This document shows, piece after piece, positions 45,282 through 56,916 of a DNA stretch of 64,000 nucleotides. This DNA is from Ilex aquifolium (lineage: Eukaryota; Streptophyta; Magnoliopsida; Aquifoliales; Aquifoliaceae). The notes beneath the pieces are model-generated. The model was given only the letters and a program-made list of their open reading frames with translations, made no database searches and had not been told where the DNA came from. The stretch is from positions 8,840,064 through 8,904,063 of the forward strand of contig OX637397.1 of the NCBI GenBank assembly GCA_951799425.1. Reading direction: 5' to 3'. The translations under genes and the position numbers were made by a program. Within the stretch, counting starts at the first letter, position 1. Each line of letters opens with the position of its first letter.

Positions 45282-45884
45282 GACTATATTTGAATATGAG
45301 GAGAGTGATGTGCTAATAGTTCTAACCACAGAAAGCTAAAATATAATTTACCCTCGATAATAACTTCATATGAGTGGTTCACTTAAGATAGACGGACAAT
45401 TTTCGACCACGCTTTTAGGAAGACTTTCAAATCGGAACCACCAAGAATGTAACTACTAATTATTGGTGAAATTGGGGTGATGTTACGTTTTTAAGTCTAT
45501 ATAAAAAAATTTAACAGCTTTATTTGTTTATAGCAAAATAATAATTGAATAAATAATTTTGAAAAGATGATAAAGTGGTGTATAACATTTAGAAAGATGA
45601 TAAATGAATATAAAATTTATCAAAGTAAACAAAAATAACTCAAGAAGGAAATGTGACAACATAAGTATGTTGAAATGCCAAGAATCAAACGTGAATATGA
45701 TGACAAAACAAGTACAGAGGGGCCATTAATTTTTAGTGGGAAAGATTCATTTCTTATGGAAAAGTCAAGGTCTACTCAGTCCTCAGTCCTCAGTCATTTT
45801 CTTCGTAACTCAATAAAAACGTGTGAAAGGCATCCTCACCAATAATCAAGACTTTAGTTACGAAAAAATTGCAAAGAGCAAATT
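45282..45884. other. no gene; left part belongs to a duplicated segment
   Basis: 45155-45312 (right part of the MITE plus 30 bp of flank, ending GAGGAGAGTGAT) is repeated at 46255-46400. The rest has no recognised content. Confidence 0.55.
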
Positions 45885-46381
45885 ACACTTGAATTGGTCA
45901 AATTATGATTTTCATTTCATATTGGCCCCCTTTAACTATCTATTTTTGCACAATGAACCTTAAACTATTAGTTGGAGTTTCACACTGCTTTGATCATCGA
46001 CTTTTGTCTAATAGCATATCATGAAAAAAATGAGATCTCACAATATTTAGAGATGTGGTCTTTATATTTTTTATTTTCCATCTGATTTTAAAGAGCTTAG
46101 AAAAGAGCAGACTCATATTTATGCAATATCCTATAAACCTTTCATAGTCTCGAATACATTTTTAAACCTATTGTTTTTCCATTCAATCACTAAAACATCA
46201 TGAATTTTAATGCACCCCAATTAAAATCCATGCCTAAAAAGATCACCGATATTTGTGATTAGGACAATGTGAAATAAAAGTGTTAGTTGAATATACAATG
46301 TAAAAAATTTAATAATTAAGGGGAAAAAGTAAAAAAAGTGATATTTTAGGGGGTATAATTTTAATTTACCCGATTATATTT
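45885..46381. mobile_element. chimeric MITE
   Basis: The left 200 bp resemble the MITE at 53833 (CAAATTACAC..., later TTTCACA(C/T)TG and GACTTTTGTC), while the right 125 bp are the right end of the 44931 family (AAAAAAAGTGATA ... TTTAATTTACCC). The 9-bp flanks do not match. It looks like two related elements joined by recombination. Confidence 0.5.
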
Positions 46382-46401
46382 GAATACGAGGAGAGTGATA
46401 T

Positions 46402-47755
46402 TGTAACACCCCAACCCGGGGTACAATATCTGTAATCCCTACTTATTCTTGTCATACACAACCCAACAATTAGTCATACCGACACTCAACCCGAGTGATA
46501 TCACCCTAACATTATTCAAGACTCAATCAACTGGACAGTGGACTGGTCTGCATCGTCCTCTACAGTGCCTGAAAAGGAGAAACTCAAGTGTACCGAACTA
46601 CGACGAGCCTTCGAACCTACCGGTGGACTCCTTCGGTGTTTTCGTATCTATTTCAATACCAACTGTCCTACTTGTTCCACCTAACACATTTGTAATTAAA
46701 ATATCAACATGTTCATGACATTGAATAATTAATCATGCACTAATGCATGCAAGATGATTCAACCCAAAGTGCCCCGATAACCCTGATTACCGCACTGTTC
46801 ACTCACATACTTGCACATTAGATTTAGGGATCATATTTCCTCTCCAAATCTTCAAAATCACTCACATTAATCACAATTAGGATTAAGTAGGTCAAACACA
46901 TTGACCAGGGGCCCATTTTCACACATTTCGACCCCGAATCCTAAAAATTGCACTTCCGGCACTTCGTACTTTTCGCATCGAATATTATATCCATTTGCAT
47001 TCGAAATTTACATTATCACATCAAGCATCAATTAAAAATGTAGCATGCAAAATTTCAGGTCATTTGGATTAAAATTTATACATGTGATAATAATATTTAG
47101 AAATCAGGGTTTCGGCATTACCGGCACCCATTTCCAATTTTTATCGTACTTTTCTTTTAAAACAATCACACTTAAACTCACACACTTATTAAATAATGTA
47201 AAAAAACCCCTTAATTGAACCCTTAAACCCCCAATTTCACTCCCATAATTTTGATTTCAATTTAGTCCACGAAAATCATTCCGAACATCTCAAAATGTCA
47301 TTTTCCACACTTTTCTCGCATCCGATTGAATACCCATTTAAAACCCATTTTTAACAGACCCTAATTATATTTAACACACTTAAATAAACCCACAAAAAAT
47401 ATGTTTTTAAAATTAAACTAAAACAGCCCACATATACACACATACTTAAAATTTATCACACACACACACACTAAAATGAACACACACACCCTTGCCTTCT
47501 TCTTGCTTTCTTCCTCTTTTTCTTTTTTCCCCACCTTCTCTTGCCTTCTCTCACTCTCGGCCTGGCATGGAGTTTCCCCCACGTTTCTTTCTTTTTTTCC
47601 TTTCCTCTACCTCACGGTTTTGAGCTAGAAACCCACCAATTCTCTCCTTCCTTGCTTTCGGCTTAACCCACCCACACATATTTTTTTCTTTTCTCTTTTA
47701 TTCTCCCTCACTCTCTCGGTTTCCAGTATATTTTTTTTTTCTTTTGTTGGTTATT
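46402..47755 (-). mobile_element. LTR-like block, minus orientation, incomplete
   Basis: On the minus strand the block ends CCCCGGGTTGGGGTGTTACA at 46402, the common 3' end of long plant gypsy LTRs. The other end is not found; similarity of style (leader-like text with CTCTCTCGG, TTTCTCTC and many poly-T runs) fades at about 47755. No gag or pol. Likely a solo LTR or LTR fragment. Confidence 0.45.
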
Positions 47756-48276
47756 TTGTTGAGAAACGAAACTAATCCCAGACTAATGTTGGTGTAGAGA
47801 TTTTATGATGAAAGAAGAAAATAATATAATACTTGAAGCCACATTAAAATATTGCTTTCCTTAGGATGATATTAGCTCGAGCGATTCGGAGAATCGTGTG
47901 CACTGTGTTACAAATTCACCTTCAAGATTCAACGAGATCTTGATTAAGTCTTATGTTTGACTGTATCATACAGAAACGAAATAAAACCAAAATATCTTCA
48001 CATTTTCTAACTGGCCAAGACACCAAAATTCTGTTTTTTTTTTTTTTTTTCAGAAAAACATATTCCAACACATTATTAGTGAAAAATAGAAAGAGTTCAA
48101 GCCTTTTGGGAGAAGAGATTGGAAGAGATTAGTCTCTTGAAATGGTTGATTTCTAAGATTTCACAACTTTTAATGAAAACAAACAGTTAGTATTTTGAAA
48201 ACCCATTAAAGTACATTCTATATAATTTGCTAAATACACATGTTCATTCTCTTTTCATGCTTCTGAAAACTATAAC
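47756..48276. other. no recognisable gene
   Basis: Contains a 20-nt poly-T (about 48032-48051). Nothing else supported. Confidence 0.4.
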
Positions 48277-48543
48277 GCAATGGTTAACACAGGAAACCTT
48301 ATAGAACTTTGGAAATTCATCAAGACCTCTTCTCTTTCATATGATTCCAAAGTAATTGTTCCCACAAAAATAATCTCCACTTTCACAGATGGAACATACT
48401 TGGCTTGTGAGTTTTGAACATTTGTTGTTCTTAGTTTCACATTTGATAAAGAGAGCTCAACAAGATTCGACATAGAATACGTGAATTGTGCGAAATGTAT
48501 GTACCCTATTATAAAATAGTATGGGTCCTCATTACTTTGTCAT
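48277..48543 (-). other. unknown related segment, copy 1 (possible gene fragment)
   Basis: Matches 50648-50915. On the minus strand one frame is open in both copies over the central part: copy 1 reads NLVELSLSNVKLR ... YVPSVKVEIIFVGTITLESY, copy 2 RLVELLFIKS ... YLPSVKVEMIFVATIIVEYY. Conservative exchanges in the same frame (V/L, I/M, K/R) suggest descent from a protein-coding sequence. I do not recognise the family. Copy 1 has 67 codons from ATG 48473. Confidence 0.4.
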
Positions 48544-50204
48544 AAAAAAAAGTTTAATTACAATCTTCCCCTTCCAACTATGTCTCTTTGTTGCAATCAG
48601 CTTCTAGTGATTTCAAATGTTGCAATTTGTCCCCTCCAAGTTTCAAGTAGATTAAATTGACTAATAACAATGGTTGAACACCTAAAAAAATCATTACACC
48701 ATCCGTCTTGTACATTATTTTACATATAATGGGTCGGTCTTGAATTTAGGAAAGGTGGTCTACAATTGAGAGAAATTACATTGGATGGAATAGAAATCCG
48801 TCTCGAGAGCCGGCCCAATCATTAGGTCAATAAATTTAGGTTTTAGGTCCCACTTTAAAGAAGATCCCATAATTTATAAGTGTGTAGTAATAGTCAAAAC
48901 AAAAATGTGAATCCATTAAAAAATAGGCCTGACAAAAATCTTCGATTTATGCCCAAACAAAATATTTCAACTTGAGTATATTAGGCCTATTAATTCAGCC
49001 TACAAAATTAAAAGGCCATAAAATTCAATTTCTTGAAACAAAAAAGAAAAGAAAAAAAACTAACAGTAAATCTGAAAAATCAAGTCTTAACCCCAAAAAA
49101 GGTAAAGTTCAAACTTACCATCATAATTTTTTCAATCACCATCTCCCTCCCTCCCTGCCCTCTTTCTCTCTGTCTCTTTCTCTCTTACGATGAAGTTCAC
49201 ATATGGCAACAAAAGTTTGAATATAAAAACTTAATTAATATTTTTATAATTCAAAGTTTTTTTAATTAAATTTATTATTAATATTATAAAATAAAAAAAT
49301 CTCATTTTTTATTATCGCCTGATGCTGCAAAATGTCCAGGGCCGCGGTTGATGCCTTGTCACGTTTACCAAACTAAGGTGATTAAGGACTAATATTGTCG
49401 TACAAATGGTCTTTTTTCAAAACTTGATCATTTTGATGTTTAAAATTCCAAAAATTAAAACTGAAAACATATATGAGGTTATTGACAATTATATCAAAAT
49501 AATCCATAAGTAAGTTGATTACAATTTGTTATCTCATGGACTTTCAAGGCATAGAACTAACATACTGAAAATGAAAACCAATTATAAGCTGAGTTATTTC
49601 ACACCAGCTAGTCAATGAAAGAGAATGATTATAATAGTTATTTTTTAAATAAGGAAGTGATTTTTTTTTGGTTTAATGGTCAGTGATGTTCGAGTCTGTT
49701 TACACGCACTTTGTTTAATCCACTTCCCTGTCCGTTTAAAGGTAGGCTATCCATGTTAAGAATAAGAAAGTGATTTGGGGCATGCGAAAAGTGTGAAACA
49801 CATAGGAAATAACATAAGCCAAACAAATGTTTGAAACTTAACAAGAAGTATTTGATTTTATAGTAGTTTAGAATTATTTGCTACTCAGGTCACACATTCT
49901 ATATGGTACATAGAATTTTCTTTAATAAAAGTGAGACAAAGGACAACAATTGTCCTAAGCCAAGAATATCTTTTGGGGCCATTGTGTGAGACACATGACC
50001 ATTTCCGATATCAACAAGTATTTGAGTTTGGAGCAATTTAAATTTGATTGACATAGTTCAAGAGACATTGCAAGAAAATCAAGAATTTTCTTCGAAACAC
50101 CAATAACACTCTTACTTCTCAAAGTATTCTGAAACCCAAAAAATTAAGAGGACTTCTACCACCAAATGTTTGTAACTTTACATAGTATTTGAAAATTTAT
50201 GATT
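48544..50204. other. intergenic region, no supported gene
   Basis: AT-rich. At 49340-49375 a short stretch reads AAVDALSRLPN followed by TAA, like the end of a Ty3/gypsy RNase H (ADALSR motif), but it is too short to be sure. A purine run lies at 49040-49063. Confidence 0.4.
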
Positions 50205-50500
50205 TTTTTGCATTTTGCACCCTAAAAATTTTCAAAATTTTTACTTTGTACCTTCAAAGATTAATTTTTTTATATTGCACCATCGATGTATCAAAAGTGT
50301 TGCAATGTGACCATTTTTTTAGTTTCTGTTATTTTTTCTGTCAAAAGTCAACTTATTAACACTGACAGAAAAACTAACAGAATGGTCATATTACAACACT
50401 TTTGATATATTGAGGGTGTAATGTGAGAAATTTAATCTTTAAGGATATAAAATGAGAATTATGAAATCTTTTAGGATATAAAATAAAATTCGCCCAAAAA
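50205..50500. repeat. fold-back (long inverted repeat) element
   Basis: Arms of about 130 bp centred on 50344-50362 are complementary: left ATCAAAAGTGTTGCAATGTG and right, read in reverse complement, ATCAAAAGTGTTGTAATATG. The ends carry GCACCCTAAAA / TATCCTAAAAG. A typical fold-back MITE without coding capacity. Confidence 0.75.
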
Positions 50501-50647
50501 TTTATGTAAAATTTACCATTTCTAGCCAAATTATCATTGAAACTTTTTAAAAAATCAACTTGTTTTTACATATGTAGTAATGATGGACTATTATTTGTCC
50601 ATAACTGATTCTCTTTTTCTAAATGATTGGCCGAATTTCTAAATAAT

Positions 50648-50915
50648 GCAATGGTTAACAAAGGAAACATCATAGAACATTTAGAAATTCATCAAGAACT
50701 CCTCTTTCATAGTATTCCACAATAATTGTTGCCACAAAAATCATCTCCACTTTCACAGATGGAAGATACCTAGCTTGTGAGTTTTGGATATTGTTATTCT
50801 TGGTTTCACTTTTGATAAAGAGAAGCTCAACAAGACGTGATATAAATTATGTGAATTATGTGAAATGTATCAACCCTCTACTATAAAATAACGATGGATC
50901 CTCATTACATTGTCA
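50648..50915 (-). other. unknown related segment, copy 2 (possible gene fragment)
   Basis: Partner of 48277-48543 in the same orientation, about 75-80 percent identical by eye. Its frame ends in TGA near 50684, earlier than in copy 1, and has TAA codons upstream of LVELL, so it is not intact. Confidence 0.4.
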
Positions 50916-51758
50916 AAAAAAATTCTATCCTGATAATATCAATCAGTATAGCAGACATAGTGGATGAGCAAAGAACGAAAGACGAAACCAGTAAATAGTT
51001 GAATTTATTTGCACATATGCTTTGATTGTTATGGTCTCATTATATATAAGGTGTAGTCCATTTAGCTCAATATATAGGGCACAATTTAGACCATGTTTTG
51101 AGCTTAAGCTGGCTAGAAGCCTTCCAGCTCAACTCCAAAACTATCATACGATACTCCATCTTACTTTAACGTACGTTAATTTTTTGATCCCCTTATTTAC
51201 GAATTATTGTTGTTGTGATGAATATTCTCCTGTGTAATTTTATCCGAGAACAATGTTGAAATTATATTAATCGGTGTTATAGCATCTACAAAAGATAATA
51301 ACACCACCTATGGCTTTGCTATGACAACAATTTTGTTGTTGTGATATATATGTTTAGTTTGTTACTCCTACATGTCACACGAACTTTACTAATATGTTGT
51401 GCCTATTAATAGCTCGATTTTTCAAACTATGACGGCGATGAAAATAACCAAGCATTGATTGAAAGGGTGAATTACTAGGATCCTCCATGACATTTAACTT
51501 TGTTCTTTGGGTACAATTGGAAATGATACTACCATTTTGTTGTTGTACATAAAATTTTTTAAAACTTCAAAATAGAGTTGTCAACTCCATCCCATTTTCC
51601 TTTGAGGTTTCTTCTTTTTAATTTTGGACCAATAAGAATTGTTTTGACATTTTTGTTTTCATCTATAATTGTAGGTTCTAATTATTTTTTACCCTACCCC
51701 ATTCTTTCGCATATGTATGCCACAGGCAGAGGTAACTATACGCTTGTAGGAGCTAAAT
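50916..51758. other. upstream region of DUF247 copy 2
   Basis: No gene is seen. The last few hundred bases should include the former DUF247 promoter; ACTATACGC and CTATATATG-like motifs are present but no TATA box can be chosen with confidence. Confidence 0.4.
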
Positions 51759-51809
51759 ATGTCTCAAAGAGCTGATCACATCTCCTTAAGCATAGACAAA
51801 GAGCTCGCT

Positions 51810-52242
51810 GGGCTTATAAGTAAGCCCCTCGCCTTACATGGCATAAGGCCTTTTCCTAGGGGTACTGGGAGAAAAAAACCGTGAGGGTCAGTGGGCCCAA
51901 AGGGGACAATATTATGTCATGTGGAGGGTGGGGTATTACAAGTGGTATCAGAGCCGACTCTCGCTTGGATCGAGTGTGGGCACCTGCCGTGCTCACGTGC
52001 ATGTGGGCGGGCGGGTAGCTGGCTAGCTACTGCACGGGAACGTGCAGCCCTAAGGGGGGTGGATTGTGAGATCCTGGTGTCCCACATCGGTTAGGGAGGG
52101 GAAAGTTGTTGGGCTTATAAGTAAGCCCCTCGCCTTACATGGCATAAGACCTTTTCCCAGGGGTACTGGGAGAAACAAAACCGTGAGGGCCAGTGGGCCC
52201 AAAGCGGAGAATATTATGCCATGCGGAGGGTGGGGTGTTACA
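51810..52242 (+). mobile_element. TRIM (terminal-repeat retrotransposon in miniature) with truncated 5' LTR
   Basis: The right LTR (52065-52242, 178 bp, TGTGAGATCC ... GGGGTGTTACA) is complete. The left one (51810-51940) matches its last ~131 bases but lacks the first ~45. Between them lie a Met-tRNA PBS (TGGTATCAGAGC, 51943-51954), about 100 bp of GC-rich interior and a purine tract (AAGGGGGGTGGA) at 52052-52063. No coding capacity. The type is widespread in dicots. No target duplication is visible because the left end is lost. Confidence 0.88.
51943..51954 (+). other. primer-binding site of the TRIM
   Basis: TGGTATCAGAGC two bases after the left LTR; initiator Met tRNA type. Confidence 0.88.
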
Positions 52243-53522
52243 TACACCCACGGATTGTTGCATCTTCAAGGTGTATGATAAATTACGTGGAGAAAATAAG
52301 AAAGCCTATGAACCAGAAGTATTTGCCATTGGTCCTTATTACCATGGTGACAAAAAGCTGCAAGGGATGGAAGGGCAAAAAATGTGGTATGTGCAGCATC
52401 TTCTTGAACGAAGAAATGAGACGAGTGTGGATAAATACGTCACGGCCTTGAGTGACATGGAAGAGGGAGCAAAAAAGTGTTATGCAGAGTCTAGTAGCCT
52501 GGATAAAGATGAGTTTCTTAAAATGATGCTTTTTGATGGGTTATTTATGATTGAATTGTTTTGCAGATATAAGGTTGAAACGACAAACCCGGATTACCAA
52601 TTTTTTGAGGTTCAAAATAAAAATGACCCTATTTTCCAATTCCTTTGGTTTCGAAATGAGATACGGCGTGATTTACTATTACTAGAAAATCAGCTGCCAT
52701 TTTTTATTCTTGTCAAATTGTTCGACATGACAAGGAATCCAAACGCACAAGAAGACCTTAGTTATCTAGCATGTTTTTTTATGGCTGCTATATTACCGGG
52801 ACCAGCTATTTCAAAAGTTTCAGAAATCTCAGTCAATGATGTGAAGCATCTACTTCACCTGGTACACAACACTATGTGTGCTTCAGTTGCTAAAGTGGCA
52901 TCATAAGTTCTATTACAGAAATGAGGACGACAAATTGGAATTCATAAGTTCCATTACATAACTCCAAGAGTCTGGAATTGAATTGATGAATGTTAAGAAT
53001 AGTGACAGTTTGTTTCATATTAAATTCAATAATGGGTTAATGGAAATTCCCCAATTTGATATTGATGATGGAACTGAATCTGTCCTGAGAAATCTAATTG
53101 CATATGAACAGTTTCTTCCCGATATCCATACAAGATATGTCATCGATTATACCAGGTTCATGGATTGCCTTGTCAATTCTCCAAAGGATGCCGCATTGCT
53201 TCGCTCTTGCTGGATTATCGTTAATTCTTTAGGTGATTATGTCGTGGTTTGCGACATGTTAAACAAGTTTTTCAATGGTGTTGTACTCTCTAAGAATTTC
53301 TCTTACATTGAAGTTTTCAACAACGTGAATAAGCATTGTAGCATTTGTAGGTCCCCTTGCAACAAATGGATGGCAAACTTGAGGCGAAATTATTTCAATA
53401 GTCCGTGGGCAATTATTTCATTTGTTGCTGCTGGTTCACTACTTGTACTGACAATGGCACAAACTACATTTTATGCTCTTCCATATTTGTCCCCCCAGTC
53501 CCCTCCCCCGCGCGGGATGTAA

Positions 53523-53832
53523 CAATTATATGTAAATTCGTTATTTTGAATAATCAAACTAATAGATGTTCAACCTACATGCAAAATAATATTGCTCAAC
53601 TTAATTAGATTCTTAAGCATATCATTTGAAGTTGGAACCTGCAACCAATAATCCTATTGGCAATGCAGGAAACCTTACCCAGGAAACCTACACCTGTTCC
53701 TGTGAACAAAAATCTTCGCTTTCTAGCATGGAACAAACATACTTGGCTTCTCTTTATGCTAAAAATTCCCCCATATGAATCTATGAAACACTAGTAAGCT
53801 GAAATAATTTTTACCCAAACTTTTCAAGATAT
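53523..53832. other. former 3' flank of DUF247 copy 2
   Basis: Probable 3' UTR and intergenic DNA; no further gene. Confidence 0.5.
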
Positions 53833-54210
53833 GGGAAAATTACATCTAGACCCCTGAAACTATGTCTTTATTTCATTCACCTTAAATTATCAACTTCTTC
53901 ATATTGCATGTTAAACTATCGGTATGAGTTTCACATTGACCTAACCATTGACTTTTGTCCAACTTTTCACAGTGAATCAAAACAAAAAAAAATGGGATCC
54001 TACAGTGTGAGGAGATGTGGTATTTCCCTCCTTAGTTGAGCAGAATTTTATTTCTTCCCTAATGTGCCCTGAAAAATTGGATGGCAGTCAACAATTGAGG
54101 CAATGAAAAACCAAACCTATAATTTAAAGTGCAATGTGAGAAAGTTAATAGTTTATAGGATAATTTCAAGCAAGTTCATAGATTAGGGGGTCTAAGTGTA
54201 ATTTGATCCC
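53833..54210. mobile_element. MITE, 378 bp, inverted ends
   Basis: Left GGGAAAATTACATCTAGACCCC, right end complement GGGATCAAATTACACTTAGACC, related in style to the 44931 and 41779 elements. The 9-bp flanks (TCAAGATAT, AAGGTATTT) do not match at the expected offset, so the ends may be off by a few bases. Confidence 0.65.
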
Positions 54211-54362
54211 AAGGTATTTACACTGTGCTAATGAAAATTATAACAAATTGAAATACTTTTTAGTATCCACCTCCCTTTCATCCAACTCCCATCGAGCACC
54301 CCATTTCTTACAACCACCAAAGATTACATTAATGAGGACAAAGCTACTCACTTTGTACATTC
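54211..54362. other. no recognisable feature
   Basis: Short spacer without gene content. Confidence 0.4.
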
Positions 54363-55053
54363 AGGTGATAAAATTAAATAGTCTAAACATTATAGTTTTA
54401 ATGTAATAATGAGTTAAAAGTTGTTCCCAATAGACAAAAGTCTTAGCTCCGCCCGTGACACTCACTGTGAAAGTAATTATGTAGTTGAGGGTGCAATATG
54501 AAAAATATGATAATTGAGGGGACAGTGTATTGCAATAAACAAAGCTTGTGTTTTATTTTTGTTACTTTTTCTTATAATAAAAAATGATAAACAATTTCAA
54601 AGAATCGGGCTGACTACTAGAACTACAGGTCTTAGAACCAGAAATAAACATGTTTACTCTTTCTTCACTTGAATCAAAATTTTAATATGAACTCAAAGGC
54701 ATATTGATATTTTATTGGTAAATTCTAAGAATCAAAATTTAATCAAGCAAATAAAGAAAAGAAAATGATTTATTTTACTTCCCTTCGTGTCATATTTCTC
54801 TCCTTATTTCCTATGGCATTCTTTATCTCTCCCCTATTAATTCCATGAACTAGCATAAAAACAAGGAGAAATTAAGGCAATGAAGCCTTCTCTAGTCATA
54901 AATGATTGCTGAACACCAACTTCAGCGAAATAATAGAAGAAAACGACTAAGGATTTAAAAGTCTTCTCTGTATTACTAGTCAATGAAGTCTTAATATAAG
55001 GAAAGAGAGAGAATAAGGAGATAAAGAGTAACGGTGAGAAAAAAAGAGGGGGA
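54363..55053 (+). repeat. 0.7-kb duplicated segment, copy A
   Basis: Matches 59532-60259 plus 61211-61245 at about 90 percent, from GGTGATAAAATTAAATAGTC to GAGAAAAAA(A/T)(G)AGGGGGAC. Copy A lacks about 65 bp that copy B has near 59630. No open frame. Confidence 0.85.
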
Positions 55054-55155
55054 CCTTGTCAACGTTGAAGCAATAATACTTTGAGACCTTAGGCCGAAGT
55101 TTTAGGTGAGATTATTACCACAAATTTAATATCACTCTCAAATAGGATCCACTGC

Positions 55156-56370
55156 TGTGAGATCCCAAATTTTTAGAAGTAGTTTAAGCATAATTATGTG
55201 GACTAATTGCAATTATGTGAAATTATTTATTATATGAAATTTTGTGTATGAAAATAGTATTGGGTTGATTTTGAAATCACTTAAGAACTTAGGGGGAGGT
55301 CAGTGTAATTAATTAAGTTAGGTGAGCCATCTTGTTATGTGTCAAGGCACAAGGTGGTGGGTTATTTTGAAAAAGTCAAGTGCATGTGTGTGTGGGTGTC
55401 ACGTGCATGTGTGTGTCTTAAGGTGCAGAAGTGTGTGTGTAAAGTAAAGTGTAAAGGGGGGTGTGTGTGTGTAAAGTAAAGTGTAAAGGGGGGTGTGTGT
55501 GTGTAAAGTAAAGTGTAAAGGGGGGTGTGTGTGTGTTTAATATAGAATTTAGTGTGTGTGTGTGTCTGGTTCTTTGTTGGAACGGTGAGTGAAGGGGGAA
55601 CAAGAGAGAAATGAGGAAAAATATTTGGTGGTGTGGCTCTTGAACAGTGAGCAAAAACCAAGAGGAAGAAGAATAAAGAAAAGGAAATCAGAGTTATCGA
55701 ATAATGATTCTGAGGTACAGGGTGGTATGCAATATGCTATCCTTAAATCTTTTTGAAAATAGTATTTCTTTGATTATCTTCTAATTTGTATTCCAACTTG
55801 TGCTATCGTTATTTTAGAATTTTGATTGAATGTTGTTGAATATTTTGATCTCATTGATCGTGTTCTGCGGATATTGAGACGGGATCGTGGTAGCCAATAG
55901 CCGATGCATCGCCAGGCAAGAGGCCCGTGAGATCGGGTTGAGGTGGGATGATTGGTGAGGTGTTAGATTTGTGTTAAGATTCTGCATGACGTGTGATATG
56001 AAAATATGATATTTGTATCTGTTGATTGAGATACTTTGTGATACTCAATTATTTGGTATTTAATGTCCTTGAGCATATTTTTCCTCGTCATATTGTATAC
56101 TTCCCCGCTTTATTTAATATTTTCAGGTTGATTTTAGAGAAAAGATCGAAACGAGATAATCAGAGTATTAAAGACGAGAAGATGTCGATGTAATTGATGT
56201 TTTAAACGTATTGGAAGATTTATTTATATTGACATATTTATTTGTATTGGGAGATGATGTCGATAAATAAAATTTTATTTGGACAATTAGCGCTCTGTTA
56301 TTTTTATTTGGGTGTTTTTATATCAATTAACATCTCCTAAGAGAAGAGAAAAAAAAATCGGGGCGTTACA
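55156..56370 (+). mobile_element. solo LTR with perfect target duplication
   Basis: 1,215 bp, TGTGAGATCCC ... GGGGCGTTACA, flanked on both sides by ACTGC (55151-55155 and 56371-56375). No internal region. The end sequences fit a Ty3/gypsy element. It interrupts the first full unit of the 133-bp array. Orientation is assumed from the end sequences and is uncertain. Confidence 0.9.
55433..55535. repeat. 36-37-bp minisatellite inside the solo LTR
   Basis: Three near-identical units of GTGTGTGTGTAAAGTAAAG followed by TGTAAAGGGGG. Explains the long Thr/His/Pro-rich frames on the minus strand, which are not genes. Confidence 0.9.
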
Positions 56371-56916
56371 ACTGCGCAACTAACTATTAATTTTGGTATC
56401 CGATGACGTTGTCAAGGTTGAGGCAATAATACTTTGAGACCTTAGGCTGAAATTTTAGATGAAATTGTTACCACAAATTTAATATCACTCTCAAATAGGA
56501 TCAACTGCGCAAGTAACTGTCAATTTTGGTATCCAATGACGTTGTCATGGTTGAAGCAATAATACCTTGAGATCTTAGACTGAAATTTTAGGTGAGATTG
56601 TTACCACAAATTTAATATCACTCTCAAATAGGATCAACTGCGCAAGTAACTATCAATTTTGGTATTCGATGACGTTGTCATGGTTGAAGCAATAATATTT
56701 TGAGATCTTAGATTGAAATTTTAGGTGAGATTCTTACCACAAATTTAATATCACTCTCAAATAGGATCAACTGCGCAAGTAACTATCAATTTTGGTATCC
56801 GATGAGGTTGTCATTGTTGAAGCAATAATACTTTGAGATCTTAAACTGAAAATTTAGGTGAGATTCTTACCACAAATTTAATATCACTCTCAAATAGGAA
56901 ATTTTAGATGAGATTC

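Larger units (their letters stand above)
51759..53522 (+). pseudogene. DUF247 (UPF0481, PF03140) gene relic, copy 2, split by a TRIM
   Basis: Starts at ATG 51759 (MSQRADHISLSIDKELA), interrupted at about 51810 by a TRIM that ends at 52242, then continues TPTDCCIFKVYDKL. Family landmarks: YEPEVFAIGPYYHG, MMLFDGLFMIELF, LLLLENQLPFFIL, NLIAYEQFLP, and a C-terminal membrane helix after NSPWAIISF (53401-53480), ending PPPRGM. Damage besides the TRIM: one extra A at about 52892-52894 shifts the frame, and TAA at 52959-52961 replaces an expected Glu before LQESGIEL. Without these three lesions the frame would be continuous, so decay here is less than in copy 1. Inverted paralog of 6115-12537. Confidence 0.9.
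55055..56916. repeat. 133-bp tandem array, about 4.7 copies, split by a solo LTR
   Basis: Units begin ACTGCGCAAGTAACTATCAA at 56371, 56504, 56637 and 56770, exactly 133 bases apart; a partial unit (TTGTCAACG ... GGATCCACTGC) lies at 55055-55155 to the left of the inserted LTR. Copies are 90-95 percent identical. No coding frame. The last copy ends near 56899, with a short re-duplication AATTTTAGATGAGATTCT. Confidence 0.9.

Noticed and set aside
51810..52242. Cassandra-type TRIM with a 5S promoter
   Set aside because: The LTR has no 5S rRNA-like A/C box region; it fits the common TGTGAGATCC-type dicot TRIM instead.
52193..52906. 237-codon frame taken as an intact gene
   Set aside because: The first 17 or so codons are TRIM LTR; the real DUF247 start lies at 51759 on the other side of the insertion, and the C-terminal part is cut off by a frameshift.
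55362..55661. Thr/His/Pro-rich frames on the minus strand
   Set aside because: They come from the GT-rich minisatellite in the solo LTR.
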